Shown here piece by piece: positions 34,074 to 44,180 of a DNA stretch of 64,000 bases. Each line of letters starts with the position of its first letter. Positions within the stretch are counted from its first letter, which is position 1. The notes under the pieces were generated by a model. The model ran no database searches and was not told the DNA's origin. It worked only from the letters and a program-made list of their open reading frames with translations. Source of the DNA: Mucilaginibacter ginsenosidivorax (GTDB lineage: Bacteria; Bacteroidota; Bacteroidia; Sphingobacteriales; Sphingobacteriaceae); the NCBI RefSeq assembly GCF_007971525.1, contig NZ_CP042437.1:5208001-5272000 (forward strand), read 5' to 3'. Position numbers and translations under genes: made by a program.

Positions 34074-35567
34074 ATGAAAAAATACATATATGTTTTCCTG
34101 GTACTTATTGCATGTGGTACGTGGAGCTGTAAAAAAGATTATCTTAACCTTCAGCCTGCTGATACTCAAAATACAACCAATTTTTTCAAGACAAAGGCAC
34201 AGTTTATACAGGCGGTTAACGGAGCTTATGCACCGTTACAAGGCCTTTATAACGGCAGTTTTTGGGCAATGGGCGAAATGCGGTCTGACAATACATCATA
34301 CGAGTTTGATCCTTATGACCGCTCCGGTACCAATAAAGAGGAAATAGATGAGTTTAGGGAGTTGAACAATAACGATATGGTAGGCGCTTTTTTTGATGCC
34401 AGCTATACAGGCATTGGCCGTTGCAATGCTATTTTGGCTCGGCTGCCTGCTGCCAAACTTGATGCGGCAGTTGCCGATACCATAGCCGGGCAGGCCAGCT
34501 TTTTACGCGCATTCAACTATTTTAACCTGGTGCGCATGTTTGGCCGGGTGCCGCTGGTACTTAACGAGGTAGCATCAGTAAGCGAGGCTTACAAGGTAGC
34601 AACCAAGGCCGAAGTTGCCGCTGTTTATGCGGCTATTATTGCCGATGCGCAAGTTGCAGTTGCCAAACTACCTGTAGCTTATGCCGGCGCAGCCAATAAA
34701 GGCCGGGTAACCAAAGGTACCGCCGAAACCATGCTTGCCGAGGTTTACATGACCCAGAAAAAGTTTGACCTGGCCATACCGCTTTTGCGCAATATTATTG
34801 CATCAAATGCCTACAGTTTGAACACCGACTATGCCGATAATTTTGATATCACCAAAGAGAACGGCCCGGAATCTATTTTCGAAATACAATACATTGAGGG
34901 TTCAAACGGACTGGGCAGCGATTTTGTAGATACGTTTATACCATGGGATTATTATGACTCTGACGTAACCGGTTTTGAGATAGCCAATGGCGCGCAAAAC
35001 GGATGGAATATACCAACACAGGATTTGGTTAATGCATATGAAGATGGCGATAACCGGAAAGATGCTTCGTTAATTGAATTTACATCTGATGAATACGGGG
35101 TTGATTTGCCGTTTATTAAAAAGTTTGCAACCACAAGTGCCGTGCAGGGTGTAACCGGCAAAAATTTCCCGGTTTACCGTTATGCAGACGTTTACCTGAT
35201 GCTGGCCGAATGCCTTAACGAGCAGGGATTTGTGGGTGGCGGCGATGCCTTTAAATATTTAAACCTGGTACGCGAACGAGCCGGGCTGGCAGCTAAATCT
35301 GTAGGGAATGACGATGCCGCGTTAAATATTTCGGGGCAGGATGGTTTTCGGGATGCTATAGCGCATGAAAGGCAGGTTGAACTTGCATTTGAAAACCACC
35401 GCTGGTTTGATCTTTTGCGTACAGGTAAGGCGGTTGCCGTGATGACCGCCCACGGCGCCCGCGAAAAGGCCTTTAAAAAACCTTACTGGAATGTTAACTC
35501 GGCTGCATACTCAAATATCCGCCTGCTTTTTCAATACCCATTAACCGAAGGCACCCTGGAGCATTAG
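34074..35567 (+). CDS. SusD/RagB-family glycan-binding lipoprotein
   Basis: A 497-aa surface lipoprotein that caps the SusC barrel and binds the glycan. The ATG at 34074 gives a signal peptide with lipobox W-S-C (Cys20 region), followed by K-K-D-Y-L-N-L-Q-P, the usual SusD start. The C-terminal part holds R-Y-A-D-V-Y-L-M-L-A-E-C-L-N and the E-R-Q-V-E-L-A-F-E-N-H-R-W-F-D-L-L-R signature. The 51-base gap after susC and the shared strand place both in one operon. The frame extends upstream to a TTG, which is not needed. Confidence 0.95.
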   Translation: MKKYIYVFLVLIACGTWSCKKDYLNLQPADTQNTTNFFKTKAQFIQAVNGAYAPLQGLYNGSFWAMGEMRSDNTSYEFDPYDRSGTNKEEIDEFRELNNNDMVGAFFDASYTGIGRCNAILARLPAAKLDAAVADTIAGQASFLRAFNYFNLVRMFGRVPLVLNEVASVSEAYKVATKAEVAAVYAAIIADAQVAVAKLPVAYAGAANKGRVTKGTAETMLAEVYMTQKKFDLAIPLLRNIIASNAYSLNTDYADNFDITKENGPESIFEIQYIEGSNGLGSDFVDTFIPWDYYDSDVTGFEIANGAQNGWNIPTQDLVNAYEDGDNRKDASLIEFTSDEYGVDLPFIKKFATTSAVQGVTGKNFPVYRYADVYLMLAECLNEQGFVGGGDAFKYLNLVRERAGLAAKSVGNDDAALNISGQDGFRDAIAHERQVELAFENHRWFDLLRTGKAVAVMTAHGAREKAFKKPYWNVNSAAYSNIRLLFQYPLTEGTLEH

Positions 35568-35717
35568 CCCGCGGGGGCTTACCGGCTCCACGAAACTTTT
35601 GCGGGGCCATTTTCGTTTACTGATAGATATTGCAATTACCACATCATTTTTACTTGTTTTATAGCTAAATATGTACGGTACTTAAAACAAAAATCGTTCT
35701 AAAGCTATATTTAATGC

Positions 35718-38504
35718 ATGAATTATATTCAACAGGTAAGCGTGCTCAAAAAGGTATGCTTCAGTATCGTTTTATTATTTTCTGTTTCCCTAAGCTGTTT
35801 CTGCCAGGTTAAGCTATTACCACCACCCATCACGGTTGATAACCTTATTTGTGAGTATAAAACCAATCCCATATCGGTTGCTGTTGCTAATCCGCGTTTG
35901 AGTTGGAAACTGGTATGCCCCGAGCGTGGCATTCAGCAAACATCCTACGAAATAAGAGTTGGAAGCAATGCGGTATCGTTAACCAAAGGCAAGGATTTCA
36001 TCTGGGGTACGGGCCGCATTTATTCCGATCAATCCATCCAGATTTACTATGGCGGGCCTATGCTTGCTTCGCGCCAAAAAGTTTATTGGCAGGTTAGGGT
36101 TTGGGATAACAAAAACAGGGTAACTCCCTGGAGCATGGTTAACTTTTGGAAAATGGGTTTGCTAAATCGTGCCGACTGGTCGGCCAAATGGATCCAGGAT
36201 ACTTATGTGTCCGATACCACCGGCGGCCCCGCACCAATGTTCCGTAAAAGTTTTAAGTTAGATAAAAAAGTGCGTGCCGCACATTTATACATTACGGCGC
36301 ACGGCGTTTTTGAAGCACAAATAAACGGAAAACGTGTGGGCAGCGATTATTTTGCACCCGGCTGGACGAGCTATAACAAACGCATCCAATACAATGTATA
36401 TGACGTTACCTCCAGTATCCAAAAAGGCGATAATGCTATTGGTGTAACCATAGGCGATGGCTGGTACAGGGGCTATACCTATAACCGTAAAAAAAATGTA
36501 TACGGCAAAAAGCTGGCCCTGCTTTGCCAGTTGGAACTGGTATACACTAACGGTAAACGCGAGATAATTAATTCGGATAAAAGCTGGAAAGTGGCTTACG
36601 GCCCGATACGCTCGTCCTCATTTTTTGATGGTGAGGTTTATGATGCCCGAAAAGAAAAAATCGGATGGACAAATCCAGGTTATAAAGATATGACCTGGGA
36701 TACGGTTAAAACCGATTCGACTATTAAAGATAACCTGATTGCCACAGCAGGCCCCACCGTAAAAAAACATGAAAAGTTTTTGCCCCTGAAAGTATTTACC
36801 ACACCGGCAGGCGAGCAGGTTGTTGATTTTGGTCAGAACCTGGTAGGCTGGGTACAGTTTAAACTGAAAGCAAAGGCTGGCGATACCATAAAACTTTACC
36901 ATGCCGAAGTACTGGATCAAAAAGGGAACTTTTACACCAAAAACCTGCGCACTGCCAAACAGGAAATTACCTATGTTTTTAAGGATGACAGCCTTGCTAC
37001 TTTCGAACCTCATTTCACTTTCCAGGGGTTCAGGTTTTTAAAGGTGGTGGGTTATACCGGTCCGCTGGATTCAACAAATTTAGCTGCCTACGCCGTCTAC
37101 TCTGATATGGCTCAAACAGGCAAGTTTTCTACCTCAAACCCTTTGGTTAACCAGTTACAGCATAATATACAATGGGGCCAAAAAGGAAACTTTATTGATG
37201 TGCCTACAGATTGCCCGCAGCGCGATGAACGCATGGGTTGGACCGGCGACGCACAAGCCTTTTGCCGTACAGCCACTTTTAATATGGATGTGGCAGGCTT
37301 TTACACCAAATGGCTAAAAGATTTAACCGCCGATCAGCATAAAGACGGTGCTGTGCCTTACGTAATACCCAATATGCTGGATAGCGCATCGTCGGCCGCA
37401 TCCGGCTGGAGCGATGTGGCCACCATAGCCCCCTGGAATATTTACCTGGCTTATAACGATAAACAGGTATTGCAGCAGCAGTACGAAAGTATGAAGGCGT
37501 GGGTGGGCTACATTCAGCTGCATAGCCGCAATTACCTGTGGGATACGGGCAACCACTTTGGCGACTGGCTGTTTTACGCCGGCACCAATTACGAAGATGG
37601 TGCCGCGCTAACCGACAAAAACCTGATAGCGCAGGCATTTTACGCCCACTCAACCCAACTGCTCATCAATGCAGCCAAAATATTAGGCAAAAGTGATGAT
37701 GTGCAAAAATATTCGCAGCTGTTGTATAATATCAAAAAAGCGTTTAACAGCGAGTACGTAACACCCAACGGGCGCATGATATCTGGTACACAAACATCAT
37801 ACGTGCTGGCATTAAATTTTGATTTACTGCCCGAGAACCTGAGGGTATCGGCAGCAAAAAGGCTGGTAAAAAACATTGATGATTATGATGAGCACATCAC
37901 CACCGGCTTTTTGGGTACGCCGTACATTTGCCATGTGTTAAGCCGTTTTGGGTTTACTGATATTGCTTATGACCTGCTGATGAAAGAATCATACCCATCG
38001 TGGTTATACCCGGTAAAAAACGGCGCCACCACCATTTGGGAGCGCTGGGATGGCATTAAGCCCGATGGTACTTTTGAAGACCCCGAAATGAACTCTTTTA
38101 ACCATTATGCTTATGGCGCCATAGGCGATTGGATGTACCGGGTAATTGCCGGCATCAATACAGATGAGGCTGATCCGGGTTTTCACAAAATTATTATAGC
38201 GCCAAAGCCGGGCGGTAAATTAACCAGCGCGCAGGGCGAACTGGAAACCCTGTATGGCAAAATAAAGTCGGCATGGAGTATTAATAATGGCATATTTACC
38301 CTGGATATTGTAGTGCCGCCAAATACTACAGCACGGGTAGTTTTGCCATCGGTAACAGATCAGATCACCGAAAGCGGCCTGGATTTTAACACCGAACAGG
38401 AAATTACCGATATTAAAAAAGTAGGTAATGATGAACAGATGAATGTGGTTTCGGGCAGTTATCATTTTGTGTATACGCTTAAGGCCCCTGGAAAAAAGAT
38501 CTGA
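35718..38504 (+). CDS. GH78 alpha-L-rhamnosidase
   Basis: A 928-aa secreted glycosidase that releases terminal alpha-L-rhamnose. The signal peptide covers about residues 1-30. The family signature is near residue 500: D-C-P-Q-R-D-E-R-M-G-W-T-G-D-A-Q, with Asp503/Glu504 region forming the catalytic site. An N-terminal jelly-roll (W-S-A-K-W-I-Q-D, V-R-A-A-H-L-Y-I-T-A-H-G) precedes the (alpha/alpha)6 barrel, and S-F-N-H-Y-A-Y-G-A-I-G-D-W-M-Y lies near the end of it. A C-terminal beta domain follows. It lies 150 bases after susD, on the same strand, so is part of the same locus. Confidence 0.94.
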   Translation: MNYIQQVSVLKKVCFSIVLLFSVSLSCFCQVKLLPPPITVDNLICEYKTNPISVAVANPRLSWKLVCPERGIQQTSYEIRVGSNAVSLTKGKDFIWGTGRIYSDQSIQIYYGGPMLASRQKVYWQVRVWDNKNRVTPWSMVNFWKMGLLNRADWSAKWIQDTYVSDTTGGPAPMFRKSFKLDKKVRAAHLYITAHGVFEAQINGKRVGSDYFAPGWTSYNKRIQYNVYDVTSSIQKGDNAIGVTIGDGWYRGYTYNRKKNVYGKKLALLCQLELVYTNGKREIINSDKSWKVAYGPIRSSSFFDGEVYDARKEKIGWTNPGYKDMTWDTVKTDSTIKDNLIATAGPTVKKHEKFLPLKVFTTPAGEQVVDFGQNLVGWVQFKLKAKAGDTIKLYHAEVLDQKGNFYTKNLRTAKQEITYVFKDDSLATFEPHFTFQGFRFLKVVGYTGPLDSTNLAAYAVYSDMAQTGKFSTSNPLVNQLQHNIQWGQKGNFIDVPTDCPQRDERMGWTGDAQAFCRTATFNMDVAGFYTKWLKDLTADQHKDGAVPYVIPNMLDSASSAASGWSDVATIAPWNIYLAYNDKQVLQQQYESMKAWVGYIQLHSRNYLWDTGNHFGDWLFYAGTNYEDGAALTDKNLIAQAFYAHSTQLLINAAKILGKSDDVQKYSQLLYNIKKAFNSEYVTPNGRMISGTQTSYVLALNFDLLPENLRVSAAKRLVKNIDDYDEHITTGFLGTPYICHVLSRFGFTDIAYDLLMKESYPSWLYPVKNGATTIWERWDGIKPDGTFEDPEMNSFNHYAYGAIGDWMYRVIAGINTDEADPGFHKIIIAPKPGGKLTSAQGELETLYGKIKSAWSINNGIFTLDIVVPPNTTARVVLPSVTDQITESGLDFNTEQEITDIKKVGNDEQMNVVSGSYHFVYTLKAPGKKI

Positions 38505-38534
38505 CGGCCGGACGATTTATGTAAATAACAAAAC

Positions 38535-39686
38535 ATGGCAAATACAATAGTTGGCGATAAGGCCACCAGTACGGGCAGGCCACGACTACTTTCGCTCGAT
38601 TTTTTTCGTGGTTTTACTGTCGCGGCTATGATCCTGGTAAATGATCCCGGCGATTGGGGGCATATTTACTGGCCGCTGGAACACTCTAAATGGAATGGCT
38701 GCACCCCAACCGACCTGGTGTTTCCTTTCTTCCTTTTTATGGTGGGAGTATCTATCGTTTATGCCATGCAGGGTAAAAAGGCAGATGAAGCAAACCATGG
38801 CAAGGTTGTCCTTTCTATTTTGCGCCGTACTTTAATCATCATTGCATTAGGTGTTTGCCTGCCCCTGATTAGCGATTTTCAGTTTGCTCATCTTCGTTTC
38901 CCCGGCGTGTTGCAGCGCATTGGGGTGGTATTTGGTATTACTGCCATTACGTATCTGAAAACGAATACCCGGACGCAAATTATTGTAGCGGTGAGTTGTT
39001 TAATTGGTTATTATTTAATCATGACCTTTGTGCCGGTTCCCGGTGTAGCTCATCCCAACCTGGAAAAGGAAACTAATTTAGGCGCTTATATTGATAGGAT
39101 GGTTTTTACCACCAATCACCTTTGGCAGGCCTCCAAAACCTGGGACCCCGAAGGGCTATTGGGTACTATACCCGCTATTGCTACTTGCTTGTTAGGTGTG
39201 TTTACAGGCACCTGGCTTAAAAGCGACCAGATTAAAAACGGCAACGAAATTTTTAAACTTACCGGTGCGGGAGCGCTGTTGGTAATACTCGGCTTAATAT
39301 GGAACACGTTTTTCCCCATCAATAAACAATTGTGGACAAGCTCATTTGTGCTGTTTACGTCCGGGTTGGCTATCATTATTCTGTCGTTATCGTATTGGCT
39401 TATCGATGTAAAAGGCTATAAAAAAATCCTGCCGCCATTTCTTGCCTTTGGCCGCAATGCCATAGCCGCTTATGTTTTAGCCGATGTAATCCCGGAGATA
39501 TTATCCATCATCACGGTTACCGATAACGGGCATAAAACAAATATCTGGTCGTACATGTACTTTCACCTGCTTACGCCCAGTTTTTCGCCAGAGAATGCGT
39601 CGCTGATATCGGCCATGCTTACGGTTATCATTATATTTATCCCTGTTTGGATATTGTACGTCAAAAAAATCACCGTAAAAATTTAA
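38535..39686 (+). CDS. HGSNAT/NagX-like membrane acyltransferase (DUF5009)
   Basis: A 383-aa protein with about ten membrane segments. The motif R-L-L-S-L-D-F-F-R-G-F-T and the following L-E-H-S-K-W-N-G-C-T-P-T-D-L-V-F-P-F-F-L-F are typical of the heparan-alpha-glucosaminide N-acetyltransferase family, with the His as the likely acetyl carrier. In glycan loci it is thought to acetylate amino sugars, or move acetyl groups across the inner membrane. It lies 30 bases after the rhamnosidase and 12 before the hexosaminidase, so it belongs to the operon. Confidence 0.88.
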   Translation: MANTIVGDKATSTGRPRLLSLDFFRGFTVAAMILVNDPGDWGHIYWPLEHSKWNGCTPTDLVFPFFLFMVGVSIVYAMQGKKADEANHGKVVLSILRRTLIIIALGVCLPLISDFQFAHLRFPGVLQRIGVVFGITAITYLKTNTRTQIIVAVSCLIGYYLIMTFVPVPGVAHPNLEKETNLGAYIDRMVFTTNHLWQASKTWDPEGLLGTIPAIATCLLGVFTGTWLKSDQIKNGNEIFKLTGAGALLVILGLIWNTFFPINKQLWTSSFVLFTSGLAIIILSLSYWLIDVKGYKKILPPFLAFGRNAIAAYVLADVIPEILSIITVTDNGHKTNIWSYMYFHLLTPSFSPENASLISAMLTVIIIFIPVWILYVKKITVKI

Positions 39687-39698
39687 GTCACCCCTTAC

Positions 39699-41975
39699 AT
39701 GAGTAACATCAGCATAAAGTATTTAACCGCGATTTTTATAAGCACCTGCATCTGTTTGCAGGTAAAAGCGCAACTGCACATTATACCGCAGCCTTTGCGC
39801 TTAACCGAACAAAAAGGCAACTTTGTTTTAAGCCGTAAAGCAGTTATCGGGGTTGATAAAGAAAACGAGGCTGTGGGTAAATACCTGCAAACCTATCTTG
39901 CTACGTATTATAAGCTGAATTTGAAGGTTAAAGTTTATCCTAAAGTTCCGGCTGCTATAGCTATCCAATTGGTAACCACGGTAACCAATAAAGAAGGCGC
40001 TTATAACCTGGAGGTAAAACCTGGCATTGTGAAAATATCGGGGAATGGTGCCGGTGTGTTTTACGGGGTACAATCATTAATTCAGTTATTACCGGGGCGT
40101 GCCGTTGCTCCTTTAAAATTAGCAGCATGTAGTATAGCCGATGCGCCCCGTTTTCAGTGGCGTGGTTTAAGCCTGGATGTAAGCCGCCATTTTTTTACCG
40201 TTGATGAGGTTAAAAAATACATAGATGTGATGGCCCATTACAAGCTAAATGTTTTTCACTGGCATTTAACCGATGATGAAGGCTGGCGCATCCAGATTAA
40301 TAAATATCCAAAACTGACCGAAGTTGGTGCCAGGATCACCTATTATGAAAAACAGGGGAAATTTCGCAAGCTGGATAATTTGATAGATGGAGGAGGCAAG
40401 GATGGATTTTATACCCAGGCTGAAATTAAAGAGGTGGTAAAATATGCGCAGGACAGGTTTGTAACCATCCTGCCCGAAATTGAAATGCCCGGCCACAGCG
40501 AGGCCGCTATATTTGCTTATCCCGAATTAGGCTGCCAGGACTCAACCGGCGCCAAACACCGCGTGCGCATGCTGGATCCGGGCGAGTATACTTTTACCTT
40601 TATGGAAAATGTGCTTACCGAAGTGATGGCGCTTTTTCCTAACCAATACATTCACATCGGTGGTGATGAAGCCGAAATGGTGGACTGGCTGAAAAGCCCT
40701 ACAGCCGTAGCGCTGATGAAAAAAGAGGGCCTGAAAAGCGAGAAGGAAGTACAAAGCTATTTTATTAAACGAATAGAAAAATTCCTGCTCTCCAAAAATA
40801 AAAGACTCATTGGCTGGGACGAGATATTGCAGGGCGGCCTGGCCGAATCAGCCACGGTAATGAGCTGGCAGGGCGAGGCGGGCGGTATAGCCGCAGCAAA
40901 AATGCACCACCATGTGGTAATGACACCGCTGCCCTATATGTATTTTGATGCCCCGCAGGCTGCCGAGGATTTGGAACCGGTGGGATGGAACCCAACAGTA
41001 ACGTGGCAAATGGTGTACAACTACGAACCCATGTCTAAAGAGCTTAACACCGAAGAGGCCAAATACATTTTAGGCGCCCAGGGCAATATCTGGGCCGAGA
41101 AAGTGCCCACTGCCGCACACCTGCAATACATGGTTTACCCGCGTGCTTTAGCCGTAGCCGAACTCACCTGGTCGGCAGCGGAAAATAAAGACATAGATAG
41201 ATTTGCCTACAAAATGAAGCAGCAATACGGCTACTTCAAACTCTGGAACTGGAATGCCCGCCTGCCCGATATTGTGGGCATGGATAACATAGTAACCAAC
41301 AGCAACCAGTTTGGCCTGGTGCTCAAATACCCGCTGTTAGGTGCGCAGGTACGTTATTCGCTTAACGGTAAAATGCCCGATAGCACCGCTAAACCACAAT
41401 TGTTCCCGGTAAAAATCAATACCATGCTGCAGGATACCTTCAGCATTAAAACCTACACCACCTGGACACTAAATAAGCAGCATATTTTACAGGAGGCCAT
41501 GATCAGGCATGTGGATATTAAACCCGTGGTTATCGACCAGGCTGCGTTTACCCCAGGCTTCAGCTACCGGCTGATTAAGAGTAAGGAATACAATATTGAT
41601 AAAGTAGATACCACACAGGTAGTAACAACGGCTATCATCAATTCTTCCACGCCTATGGTGCTGCCGGTAACAGACGGAAACCTTACCTGGGTAAAAGTAA
41701 ACGGCTTTATCCGGATTAATGCCGACGGTGATTACCAGCTTACTTCGGGCTTTTTGGTTAGCCCGGCGCTGTTTATCAATGGCGAACAGATCATTTACCG
41801 GGGTAAGGATAAGTACGCGCAGCCGCAAAAGGGGATGCTGCACCTTAAAAAAGGAGCCTATGCTATTAGCGGCCACTATATTGCCGATAATACCAACCGT
41901 AACGAGGATTTGCTGATTATCAAAGCTGCCGATGGTAAGGTGATAGACCCCCAGGTTTATATGTTTCATCAATAA
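39699..41975 (+). CDS. GH20 beta-N-acetylhexosaminidase
   Basis: A 758-aa secreted exo-glycosidase removing terminal beta-GlcNAc or GalNAc. The signal peptide is cleaved after V-K-A-Q. A GH20b domain covers about residues 27-145. The catalytic TIM barrel follows, with H-W-H-L-T-D-D-E-G-W-R and the catalytic pair Asp323-Glu324 in H-I-G-G-D-E-A-E. The C-terminal 230 residues contain a beta domain and a PA14-like segment (L-F-I-N-G-E-Q-I-I). The reaction needs the substrate N-acetyl group. It fits the locus with the acetyltransferase before it. Confidence 0.95.
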   Translation: MSNISIKYLTAIFISTCICLQVKAQLHIIPQPLRLTEQKGNFVLSRKAVIGVDKENEAVGKYLQTYLATYYKLNLKVKVYPKVPAAIAIQLVTTVTNKEGAYNLEVKPGIVKISGNGAGVFYGVQSLIQLLPGRAVAPLKLAACSIADAPRFQWRGLSLDVSRHFFTVDEVKKYIDVMAHYKLNVFHWHLTDDEGWRIQINKYPKLTEVGARITYYEKQGKFRKLDNLIDGGGKDGFYTQAEIKEVVKYAQDRFVTILPEIEMPGHSEAAIFAYPELGCQDSTGAKHRVRMLDPGEYTFTFMENVLTEVMALFPNQYIHIGGDEAEMVDWLKSPTAVALMKKEGLKSEKEVQSYFIKRIEKFLLSKNKRLIGWDEILQGGLAESATVMSWQGEAGGIAAAKMHHHVVMTPLPYMYFDAPQAAEDLEPVGWNPTVTWQMVYNYEPMSKELNTEEAKYILGAQGNIWAEKVPTAAHLQYMVYPRALAVAELTWSAAENKDIDRFAYKMKQQYGYFKLWNWNARLPDIVGMDNIVTNSNQFGLVLKYPLLGAQVRYSLNGKMPDSTAKPQLFPVKINTMLQDTFSIKTYTTWTLNKQHILQEAMIRHVDIKPVVIDQAAFTPGFSYRLIKSKEYNIDKVDTTQVVTTAIINSSTPMVLPVTDGNLTWVKVNGFIRINADGDYQLTSGFLVSPALFINGEQIIYRGKDKYAQPQKGMLHLKKGAYAISGHYIADNTNRNEDLLIIKAADGKVIDPQVYMFHQ

Positions 41976-41984
41976 GCGTTTGAT

Positions 41985-44180
41985 ATGAGGTTATCCTGGT
42001 GCCCGAAAGTTGTTTTGTTGCTATTTTGCTTTGTTTCGGGTCGTATAGCTTATTCCCAAACATATAGTAAATACGTAAACCCTTTTATTGGCACATCGGC
42101 AACCGGGCATACATTCCCGGGTGCTACCGTTCCCTTCGGGTTGGTGCAGCTAAGCCCCGAGACAGGTAACTTCGGCTGGAATTACTGCTCGGGTTACCGT
42201 TATGAAGATAGCGTGATAACCGGGTTTGCCCATACCCATTTAAGCGGCACCGGCGGTGTTGATTTGGGCGATGTGCTGTTCTTTCCATTCCAGGGAAATG
42301 TCCCATTAAAATTCGTGAGCAAATTCTCGCACCAGACAGAAAAAGCGTCCCCGGGGTACTATGAGGTTGTTTTAAGCGATCATGAAATCAAAGTACGGCT
42401 TACAGCTGCGGCTCACACGGGTTTGCATCGTTATACGTTTAGCAAACCCGGTAAATCGCATTTGCTTATTGATATGCAAAGCGGCCTGGTTGAGGATGCC
42501 GAACAATTAAAAGAACATGTATCTGAAGGCAGCATTACCATCAATAGTAAAACCAACATCAGCGGTTACGCTTATACCAGCCAATGGGTTGAGAAGAAGG
42601 TTTTTTTTGCCGCTACGTTCGGCAAAGCTTTTACTGGTTATCATTTTATTGATGGCGACGCCCATCGCCGCCTGGTTGTCGATTTTGATACCTACCCCGG
42701 CGAAACCATTGAAGCCAGGGTTGCCATATCCACAGTGAGTATTGATGGAGCCCGGAAAAATCTTACTGCCGAAACCACCAATAAAACCTTTGCACAGGTT
42801 AAAGCCGGGGCAGCTAAAGTTTGGGAAAACTATTTTTCCCGGTTGAAGGCCGAGGGAGGAAGCGAACAAAAAACAGCCTTTTATACCAGTATTTATCATG
42901 CGCTTATCCAACCCAATAATATTGCCGATGTAGATGGTAAATACCGCGGAGCTGATGGTTTGGTGCATCAATCTGCCGATAAGGCTTATTATTCTACGCT
43001 ATCGTTATGGGATACCTACCGGGCAGCTCATCCGCTGTATACCCTCATTTGTCCTGATAAAGACGGGCAAATGGTTGAGACGATGCTGCAACACTTCAGC
43101 ATAACCAAATTATTGCCGGTATGGACCTTGTTTGGCAAAGAAAGCTACGCCATGATAGGCAACCACGCCATCCCGGTTATTGTGGATGCCAGCCTGAAAG
43201 GGATTAAAGTGTTTGATAAAGAACAAGCATTTGCGGCCATAAAAGCTACTCTAACTACTAATAAAAACCCCAAATACAATTGGGACTTGTACATAAAGTA
43301 TGGCTACCTGCCATCAGACTCAGTAAGGCGCGAGGCAGTATCGCGTACCTTAGAGGCAGCTTATGACGACTGGTGTGCCGCCCGGTTGGCCAGATTGCTT
43401 AACAAAACGGCAGATTATAACTATTTTATTAAACGATCTGCATTTTATAAAAACCTGTTTGATAAATCGACAAACCTGATGCGGGGCAAACTGGCCAATG
43501 GTAACTGGGTACAGCCCTTTGCCAAGCTGGATAGCGGGCAGTTGGCCATTGGCGGCGACTATACCGAAGGCAACGCATGGCAATACACCTGGCAGGTGCA
43601 ACAGGACATTCCGGAATTAATAAAATTGATGGGAGGTAAGCGAGCTTTCCTAACTAAACTCGATTCGCTGTTTAGTATGGATTCCAAAGTGTTTGGCAAG
43701 GGCTCAACACTGGATGTTACCGGTTTGATAGGACAGTACGCTCATGGCAACGAGCCCAACCACCATATTGCTTATTTATATACGCTTGCCGGCGACGCTG
43801 CTAAAACGCAAAGGCTGGTGAGGCAAATTGCCGATCAGTTTTACCAAAACAAACCCGGCGGTTTATCCGGGAATGATGATTGCGGGCAAATGTCGGCATG
43901 GTATATTTTTACAGCCATGGGCTTTTACCCGGTTAACCCGGCCGATGGCCGGTATGTTTTCGGTGCTCCACAATTGAGCAAGGTTAGCCTGGCATTGCCG
44001 GGTAATAAAAGTTTTGTTATTGAAGCCCTGGGCCTGTCGGTGAGCAATAAATACGTGCGGAGTATCAGCCTGAATGGGAAGCCCTACCTGAAGAACTACA
44101 TCAGCCATAAAGATATTTTGAAAGGGGGAAGGCTGGTTTTTGTGATGGGGGATAAACCATCTTTATCTCCATTGTTATAA
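41985..44180 (+). CDS. GH92 alpha-mannosidase
   Basis: A 731-aa secreted, Ca2+-dependent exo-alpha-mannosidase. The signal peptide ends I-A-Y-S-Q. The family start Y-V-N-P-F-I-G-T-S, F-P-G-A-T-V-P-F-G-L-V-Q, F-A-H-T-H-L-S-G-T-G, E-G-N-A-W-Q-Y-T-W and the C-terminal G-N-D-D-C-G-Q-M-S-A-W-Y are all present. Most members act on alpha-1,2 or 1,3/1,4/1,6 mannose of N-glycans or yeast mannan. It is the last gene of the operon; its 3' end overlaps the converging epimerase gene by 6 bases. Confidence 0.95.
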   Translation: MRLSWCPKVVLLLFCFVSGRIAYSQTYSKYVNPFIGTSATGHTFPGATVPFGLVQLSPETGNFGWNYCSGYRYEDSVITGFAHTHLSGTGGVDLGDVLFFPFQGNVPLKFVSKFSHQTEKASPGYYEVVLSDHEIKVRLTAAAHTGLHRYTFSKPGKSHLLIDMQSGLVEDAEQLKEHVSEGSITINSKTNISGYAYTSQWVEKKVFFAATFGKAFTGYHFIDGDAHRRLVVDFDTYPGETIEARVAISTVSIDGARKNLTAETTNKTFAQVKAGAAKVWENYFSRLKAEGGSEQKTAFYTSIYHALIQPNNIADVDGKYRGADGLVHQSADKAYYSTLSLWDTYRAAHPLYTLICPDKDGQMVETMLQHFSITKLLPVWTLFGKESYAMIGNHAIPVIVDASLKGIKVFDKEQAFAAIKATLTTNKNPKYNWDLYIKYGYLPSDSVRREAVSRTLEAAYDDWCAARLARLLNKTADYNYFIKRSAFYKNLFDKSTNLMRGKLANGNWVQPFAKLDSGQLAIGGDYTEGNAWQYTWQVQQDIPELIKLMGGKRAFLTKLDSLFSMDSKVFGKGSTLDVTGLIGQYAHGNEPNHHIAYLYTLAGDAAKTQRLVRQIADQFYQNKPGGLSGNDDCGQMSAWYIFTAMGFYPVNPADGRYVFGAPQLSKVSLALPGNKSFVIEALGLSVSNKYVRSISLNGKPYLKNYISHKDILKGGRLVFVMGDKPSLSPLL

